Below are positions 5,824 to 6,624 of a stretch of 6,624 bases of DNA, one piece after another. The notes under the pieces were generated by a model. It was not told the origin of the DNA, searched no databases, and saw only the letters and a list, made by a program, of their open reading frames with translations. Origin of the DNA: an uncultured Clostridia bacterium (GTDB taxonomy: Bacteria > Bacillota > Clostridia > Oscillospirales > Acutalibacteraceae); contig CAJFUH010000155.1 of assembly GCA_904420155.1 (NCBI GenBank), forward strand, positions 1 through 6,624. Direction: 5' to 3'. Numbering within the stretch: position 1 is the first letter of the stretch; the number at the start of each line of letters is the position of its first letter. Position numbers and translations under genes: made by a program.

Positions 5824-6624
5824 TCCTGATATTGATCTTTTAACGTCCTTATTGGAACAAGAAGATTTTTCAGAAATTTTCGCCTTGGCCGATCAAGTAC
5901 GGTTTCAGTATAAGGGCGACGACGTGCAGGTGCGGGCTATTTTGGAATTTTCCAATTACTGCCGGCGTCAGTGCCGGTATTGTGGTTTAAATAGCCGGAA
6001 TTTAAATTGCCGGCGCTTCCGTATGAAACCAGAAGAGATGGTACTAACGGCGCACGAAGCATACGAGGCGGGGTATCGCACCATTGTCCTGCAATCGGGG
6101 GAAGACCCTTGGTATACGCCGGAAATATTGGGGGAGATCGTTCGGGAAATCAAAAAGGATCCTATCGCCGTCACCGTAAGCTGCGGGGAAATGGACAAAG
6201 GCGCCTATGCCCGTCTCAAAGCCTGCGGGGCGGACCGGTACTTAATCAAACATGAGACGGCGGACGAGGCTATTTATGCCTCCCTGCACCCTTGCGGCAC
6301 CTTAAAAAACCGGGTACAGTGCTTGAAGGATTTGAAAAGTTTAGGATTTGAGACCGGCAGCGGTTTTATGATAGGTTTGCCTGGCCAGACGGCCCGGACG
6401 ATCGCGCGGGATTTGCTTTTGCTGAGGGAAATCCCCTGTGATATGGCGGGGATCGGCCCCTTTATCCCCCATCCTGACACAGAGCTGAAGGATCTGCCGC
6501 CTGGCAGCATTGAGATGACCAAACGGGCCGTAGCCCTGGCGCGCTTATTGCTTCCAGAGTGCAACCTGCCCGCCACCACCTCGTTGGGGGTACTGGACGC
6601 CACGGAAAAAAATCATATTTTTTC
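5807..6624 (+). CDS. hydE: [FeFe] hydrogenase maturase HydE, radical SAM, 3' end beyond window
   Basis: HydE is a radical S-adenosylmethionine enzyme that, with HydG and HydF, builds the 2Fe subcluster of the [FeFe]-hydrogenase H-cluster. 272 residues are visible; family members are about 340-350, so some 70-80 are missing. The radical SAM motif CRRQCRYC gives Cys52, Cys56 and Cys59 for the 4Fe-4S cluster, in the HydE context ILEFSNYC. Further HydE blocks are IVLQSGEDPWY, ADRYLIKHETAD, GFMIGLPGQT, GIGPFIPHPDTEL and LPATTSLG. These separate it from BioB and from methylornithine synthase PylB. The start at 5807 has AGGTGG 5 nt upstream and overlaps the preceding gene by 17 bp. The C-terminal region, where some HydE proteins bind a second iron-sulfur cluster, is not in the window. 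Confidence 0.94.
   Translation, partial: MVLPINPDIDLLTSLLEQEDFSEIFALADQVRFQYKGDDVQVRAILEFSNYCRRQCRYCGLNSRNLNCRRFRMKPEEMVLTAHEAYEAGYRTIVLQSGEDPWYTPEILGEIVREIKKDPIAVTVSCGEMDKGAYARLKACGADRYLIKHETADEAIYASLHPCGTLKNRVQCLKDLKSLGFETGSGFMIGLPGQTARTIARDLLLLREIPCDMAGIGPFIPHPDTELKDLPPGSIEMTKRAVALARLLLPECNLPATTSLGVLDATEKNHIF

Overview
The window carries two divergent gene blocks that fit a Gram-positive anaerobe of the Clostridia type. The indications are formate-tetrahydrofolate ligase, an [FeFe]-hydrogenase maturase (HydE) preceded by its small TM1266-type companion, purine-rich AGGAGG-like ribosome binding sites, and moderate GC content with AT-rich control regions. Genus and species cannot be read from this stretch.

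Left block (minus strand, read from about 3915 down to 1): fhs, tsaE, tsaB, rpiB, upp. The genes are tightly packed: 3 bp between fhs and tsaE, a 4-bp ATGA overlap between tsaE and tsaB, and 23 bp between tsaB and rpiB. No terminator lies between them, so they look like one operon driven by an extended -10 promoter at about 3949-3975. They supply 10-formyl-THF (Fhs), two parts of the tRNA t6A modification machinery (TsaE ATPase and TsaB scaffold), pentose-phosphate isomerisation (RpiB) and uracil salvage to UMP (Upp). No stop codon separates rpiB from upp. They form one uninterrupted frame from 1064 to the window edge, yet upp keeps its own perfect AGGAGG site and in-frame ATG.

Central control region (3916-4134): two back-to-back promoters. 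The one facing right is near consensus (TTGAAC, 17 bp, TATAAT). A small inverted repeat lies between the two -35 boxes. The rodA-side transcript would have a leader of about 114 nt with several overlapping inverted repeats.

Right block (plus strand): a RodA/FtsW-family SEDS glycan polymerase (4135-5304), then a 249-bp gap, a small TM1266-type putative hydrogenase-system regulator (5554-5823) and hydE (5807 to beyond the window end). The gap starts with a good extended -10 promoter that overlaps the rodA stop codon. It ends with a strong intrinsic terminator only about 22-31 bp upstream of the regulator's start. With no room for another promoter after the terminator, transcripts from this promoter or from rodA must pass it to reach the hydrogenase genes. 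This makes it a candidate attenuator or riboswitch-like leader. The [FeFe]-hydrogenase maturation cluster probably continues to the right.

The proteins themselves belong to known families. The less ordinary points are the stop-less rpiB-upp junction and the attenuator-like leader before the hydrogenase genes. I found no tRNA, rRNA, CRISPR array, insertion sequence or phage feature.
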